In this document: positions 61,299 to 64,000 of the stretch, one piece after another
Layout: each line of letters starts with the position of its first letter
Numbering within the stretch: the first letter of the stretch is position 1
DNA from: CAVRQM01 sp963838805
GTDB lineage: Bacteria > Pseudomonadota > Alphaproteobacteria > Acetobacterales > Acetobacteraceae
Assembly (NCBI GenBank): GCA_963838805.1
Contig: CAWISK010000013.1
Coordinates: 1-64,000, forward strand
Direction of reading: 5' to 3'
DNA: 64,000 bases
The notes under the pieces: generated by a model
What the model was told of the DNA's origin: nothing
Seen by the model: only the letters and a program-made list of their open reading frames with translations
Databases searched by the model: none
Position numbers and translations under genes: made by a program

Positions 61299-62291
61299 TC
61301 AGCGCAAGCCCAGGATGATGCGATGGCGCCCTTTGTCGATCAGCACGGCACCCAGCAGCAGCACACCCAGGAAGAACTGCACCCAGAACTCGCCGACATG
61401 CAGCAGCAGCAGCCCGCTGTTCAACACCGTCACCAGCAGGCCGCCCAGCACGGCGCCCGGCACGGACACAAGCCCGCCGGCCAGCAGCGCCCCGCCCAGC
61501 ACCGGCCCCAGAAAGGCCGGCAGCAGCCAGTCCTGGCCGAGATTGCCGGCCATGGCAGGGATCGCGGCACCGTTGCGCAGGGTCAGCAATATGCCGGCGA
61601 TTGCCGCCAGCAGCCCTGCCAGCATGTGGCACAGCACGATGGTGCGCGGCACATTGATGCCGGAGAGCAGGGCGGCGCGCGGGTTGGCGCCCGCCGCCAG
61701 CATGGCGCGGCCCAGCGAGGTGTAGCGGTACAGCAGATGCAGCAGCGCCCCCGCCGCCAGCGCCACGGCCAGCATCGGCGAGACCACGCGCCACCAATGG
61801 ATGCGGGCGAAGCGCAGCAGGCTATCCGGCAATTGGTTGAACGGCTGTGCATGCGTCAGCACGATCATGGCGCCGAAGAAGATGCTCATGGTGGCGAGCG
61901 TCACCACGAAACTGTGCATGCGGCTGCGCACCACCAGCACGCCGTTGATCAGGCCGAGTGCGGCGCCGGTGCCGAGCGCCCCAACCAATCCCGCGGCGGC
62001 CGGCAGATGCAGCCCCTGCATCAGCCAGCCGGCCGCCATGCCGGCGGCGACGCCGATCGCCCCCACCGAGAGATCCAGCCCGCCAGTGACGATGACTGTC
62101 ATCATCGACAGGCCGACCAGGACGTTGACCGCCCCCGACCGCGTCAGCGCGAACAGGTTGAACGGCGAGGTGAACCCGCGCGTGAGCCAAGCGAAGCCCA
62201 GACAGAACAGTACCAGCAGCACCACCAACCCGAACTCGACCGACAGCAGGCAGGCGCGGAGCCGCGCGCCGGCCGCCGCGCGGTCGGCTAC
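61299..62291 (-). CDS. Sugar ABC transporter permease (RbsC-like) 2
   Basis: About 325 residues. VIVTGGLDLSVGAIGVAAGM, GLINGVLVVRSRMHSFVVTL and GGALLAGGLVSVPGAVLGGL match RbsC. The frame stays open well into the binding-protein gene, and no ATG/GTG/TTG precedes the first helix near the binding-protein stop. A TTG at 62228 inside helix 1 is the only nearby candidate, so the true start is uncertain and a small error near 62290 is possible. Confidence 0.85.
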   Translation of the reverse strand, partial: VADRAAAGARLRACLLSVEFGLVVLLVLFCLGFAWLTRGFTSPFNLFALTRSGAVNVLVGLSMMTVIVTGGLDLSVGAIGVAAGMAAGWLMQGLHLPAAAGLVGALGTGAALGLINGVLVVRSRMHSFVVTLATMSIFFGAMIVLTHAQPFNQLPDSLLRFARIHWWRVVSPMLAVALAAGALLHLLYRYTSLGRAMLAAGANPRAALLSGINVPRTIVLCHMLAGLLAAIAGILLTLRNGAAIPAMAGNLGQDWLLPAFLGPVLGGALLAGGLVSVPGAVLGGLLVTVLNSGLLLLHVGEFWVQFFLGVLLLGAVLIDKGRHRIILGLR

Positions 62292-63322
62292 GGACAGGTC
62301 AGATATTTCTGCTGGAAGTCCGCCAGCAGCGTCTTGGTCACGGCGCGCATCGTGTCGAGATAGTGATCGACGTCCGCCGGCCCGGCCAGCGCCGTCCCGC
62401 TGTCGATGAACCGTGTCGTCTGTGCGGTATGCGCCCACGGGGCATCGTCCTTCACCTTGCAGCCGGATGCGAGCTTGGCCATCACATAGCTGCCGACATA
62501 GCCCTGGCCGTACGGGTTCTGCAGCATCGTGCCGTCCACATAGCCGTCCTTGATCGCCTTCAGAACCACCGGGTCATGGTCGATGCCGATCATGTGGATG
62601 CGCTTGGTGCCGATCTTGCGCAGCGCCTCGGACGCGACGACCGCGGGAATCCAGGCGGTGGTGATGATGCCGTCGATCTTGCTGCCCTGGGTCGCGAGGA
62701 AGCTGTTGATCTTGTCCTGCGCCGGCTCCGGCGCGTCGATGTCGGCGATGGTCTGCACCAGCGTCACCGCACCGTTGGTCTCGGCCACCGCCTTGGCCAC
62801 GTTGTCCATGCGCAGCTTGGTGTTGGGATCGACCAGGAAGCCGGTGAAATGGGCGATGCGGCCGTGCCCGCCCATCGCCTTGATCAGCGCCTTGGTGCCG
62901 AGATAGGCCGAATGGCCGGTATCGGTGCCCATGCAGAACAGCGCCTTGGACGGGTCTTGCAGGCAGCCGGCAAGCGCGATCGTGGGGATGCCGTTATCGG
63001 CCAGCTCGGCCACGATCGGGCGCGTGCCGGTGGCGTCGCCCGGGAAGATCAGGAAGGCGTTGTAGCCCTGTGCGGCGAGGCTGCTGATGAGGTCGTTCTG
63101 CTGCGACAGCGTCCAGCTCGGCGGCACCTTGTAGTCGGCGGCGCCGAGGTGGAAGTCGCGCACCGCGTCCGCACCCGCCTGCGCCCAGGCGGCGAAATAG
63201 GGATGCGGGCCGCCCGGTACCAGCGCCACCTTGGTCGATGCCGGGTCAGCCCGGACCGGCGTGGTGAGGCCTGGTGCGGCGAGTGCAGCGACCGCTATGG
63301 CCGCAAGCAGGATGCATCTCAT
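62288..63322 (-). CDS. Sugar ABC transporter periplasmic binding protein (RbsB-like)
   Basis: 344 residues with signal peptide (LLAAIAVAALAAPGLTTPVRA). Type-1 periplasmic binder: VALVPGGPHPYFAAWAQAG, QGYNAFLIFPGDA and IHMIGIDHDPVVLKAIKDG. First gene of the binder - permease - permease - ATPase operon. The divergent mutarotase suggests a deoxy-hexose such as rhamnose, but the ligand is not proven. Confidence 0.92.
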   Translation of the reverse strand: MRCILLAAIAVAALAAPGLTTPVRADPASTKVALVPGGPHPYFAAWAQAGADAVRDFHLGAADYKVPPSWTLSQQNDLISSLAAQGYNAFLIFPGDATGTRPIVAELADNGIPTIALAGCLQDPSKALFCMGTDTGHSAYLGTKALIKAMGGHGRIAHFTGFLVDPNTKLRMDNVAKAVAETNGAVTLVQTIADIDAPEPAQDKINSFLATQGSKIDGIITTAWIPAVVASEALRKIGTKRIHMIGIDHDPVVLKAIKDGYVDGTMLQNPYGQGYVGSYVMAKLASGCKVKDDAPWAHTAQTTRFIDSGTALAGPADVDHYLDTMRAVTKTLLADFQQKYLTCP

Positions 63323-63431
63323 GGGCGTGGACCTCCCTCGATGTCTGCGCGCGTTGGACGGCGCTATCCGAGCAGCATCGCGCAGCTTCCGGGCGATTGG
63401 AAGTCCAGGAAAAATCGTTCATTATCTGCCG
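63323..63431. promoter_or_regulatory. Divergent promoter region, sugar ABC / mutarotase
   Basis: About 109 nt between two divergent starts. A GGAGGT purine stretch (reverse strand, 63331-63339) serves the binding-protein gene. No clear operator palindrome seen. Confidence 0.4.
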
Positions 63432-63767
63432 ATGGCGGTGCGGCGCATGGCAGCGGTGATCCGGCTGCGCCCGGAGCAGGCGGCCGAATACGAACGCCTG
63501 CACGCTTCGGTCTGGCCTGAGGTGCTGGCGACCATCGCCGCCTGTAACATAAGCGACTACACGATCTTCCTGCGCCGCCCGGAAATGCTGCTGTTCGCCG
63601 TCTGGACCTATCACGGCGAGGATTTCGTGGCTGACATGGCCCGCATGAAGGCCGATCCCGCGACCCGGCGCTGGTGGGAGCTGACCGACCCGTGCCAGGA
63701 GAAGCTGGCGAGTGCCGCGGCGGATGAGTCGTGGGCACCGATGGTCGAGGTGTTCCACACCGACTGA
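63432..63767 (+). CDS. L-rhamnose mutarotase family protein
   Basis: 111 residues, RhaM/RhaU (PF05336). VIRLRPEQAAEYERLHASVW with Tyr and His near the N-terminus, NISDYTIFL, and the WWELTDPCQEKL block are diagnostic. It speeds anomer exchange of a sugar, mostly L-rhamnose or a related 6-deoxy-sugar. In rhizobia RhaU accompanies an RbsABC-like rhamnose importer, as here. ATG at 63432 chosen; an in-frame ATG at 63447 is possible. Confidence 0.9.
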   Translation: MAVRRMAAVIRLRPEQAAEYERLHASVWPEVLATIAACNISDYTIFLRRPEMLLFAVWTYHGEDFVADMARMKADPATRRWWELTDPCQEKLASAAADESWAPMVEVFHTD

Positions 63768-63878
63768 GCACGAGCGACCCGAAATCCGCTTGCGTTCACA
63801 GGTCGCCTGGCTATGCCTGGGTGTTCACGTCCCATCCCCGGCGGCGGATGTGAGCGCGGCACCGGAGGGGCCCGGCCC

Positions 63879-64000
63879 ATGAGCTTTCCCGTCACTCTCG
63901 TCGATCTTGCCGGCTCCGTGGCGCTGCTGCTCTGGGGCGTCCATATGGTGCGGACGGGGGTGCAGCGGGCCTTCGGGGCGAGGCTGCGAAGCTTTCTCGG
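63879..64000 (+). CDS. Na/Pi cotransporter family protein, N-terminal part
   Basis: Forty codons reach the window end. LAGSVALLLWGVHMVRTGVQ followed by AFGARLRSF is the opening of PF02690 (NptA-type) sodium/phosphate cotransporters. GGAGGGG lies ~10 nt before the ATG. Confidence 0.8.
   Translation, partial: MSFPVTLVDLAGSVALLLWGVHMVRTGVQRAFGARLRSFL

Overview
The window is GC-rich DNA from a proteobacterium. The gene set (PuuD-type membrane urate oxidase, many sugar ABC importers, Gnd/RpiA, short-patch operons with ATGA overlaps) points to an alphaproteobacterium, probably Rhodospirillales/Acetobacteraceae; the family is inference. No rRNA, tRNA or CRISPR array was recognised. The left edge (1-5 kb) and the 8.8-10.9 kb stretch differ in style from the rest and look accessory.

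Layout. 1-5.1 kb: the end of a creatininase-family gene of actinobacterial appearance, a large imperfect inverted repeat, a broken multi-repeat beta-propeller/lectin-like gene on the minus strand, then about 800 bases with no gene. 5.1-8.3 kb: acyl-CoA ligase and L-serine dehydratase. 8.3-10.9 kb: an accessory island with a truncated Thr-rich protein, a HEPN-type zinc-ribbon protein, a TauD-like dioxygenase and a small ORF. 10.9-12.6 kb: rpiA and gnd. 12.8-17.3 kb: penicillin-acylase-type amidase, GH3-type acyl-amido synthetase and a methyltransferase. 17.3-21.2 kb: two MFS transporters and an ArsB-like permease. 21.2-24.4 kb: an AraC regulator and a sugar importer that have both lost their N-termini at one junction. 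24.5-31.8 kb: AMP nucleosidase, a PQQ-like propeller protein, a DUF2066-like protein, and a PhnD-like/XRE/desaturase unit. 31.8-32.3 kb: IS66 and oligopeptide-ABC remnants. 32.3-45.8 kb: two sugar-ABC loci with Gfo/Idh, ROK regulator, NagB-like deaminase, ROK kinase, SDR, FadR-type regulator and a mandelate-racemase-family enzyme. 45.9-48.9 kb: a polar amino-acid-type ABC importer. 49.3-58.8 kb: a purine/urate catabolism cluster. 58.8-63.8 kb: an RbsABC-type sugar importer divergent from a rhamnose-mutarotase-family gene; the window ends in a Na/Pi-cotransporter gene.

How the genes work together. The clearest pathway is purine degradation: 8-oxoguanine deaminase makes urate, a nucleobase permease imports purines, PuuD oxidises urate, UraH and UraD carry the product to allantoin, an AllC-like enzyme opens allantoate, and Gcl condenses the resulting glyoxylate. 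Allantoinase and xanthine dehydrogenase are not in the window. Most of the rest is uptake and processing of sugars or amino sugars under local regulators.

A caution for every reader: more than fifteen genes carry single-base frameshifts, and almost all need removal of one inserted base, with clean reading frames on both sides and no nonsense codons. This pattern suggests insertion-type sequence error rather than biological decay. I annotate these genes across the shift and give its position. True decay (truncated fragments) is limited to a few places listed separately.
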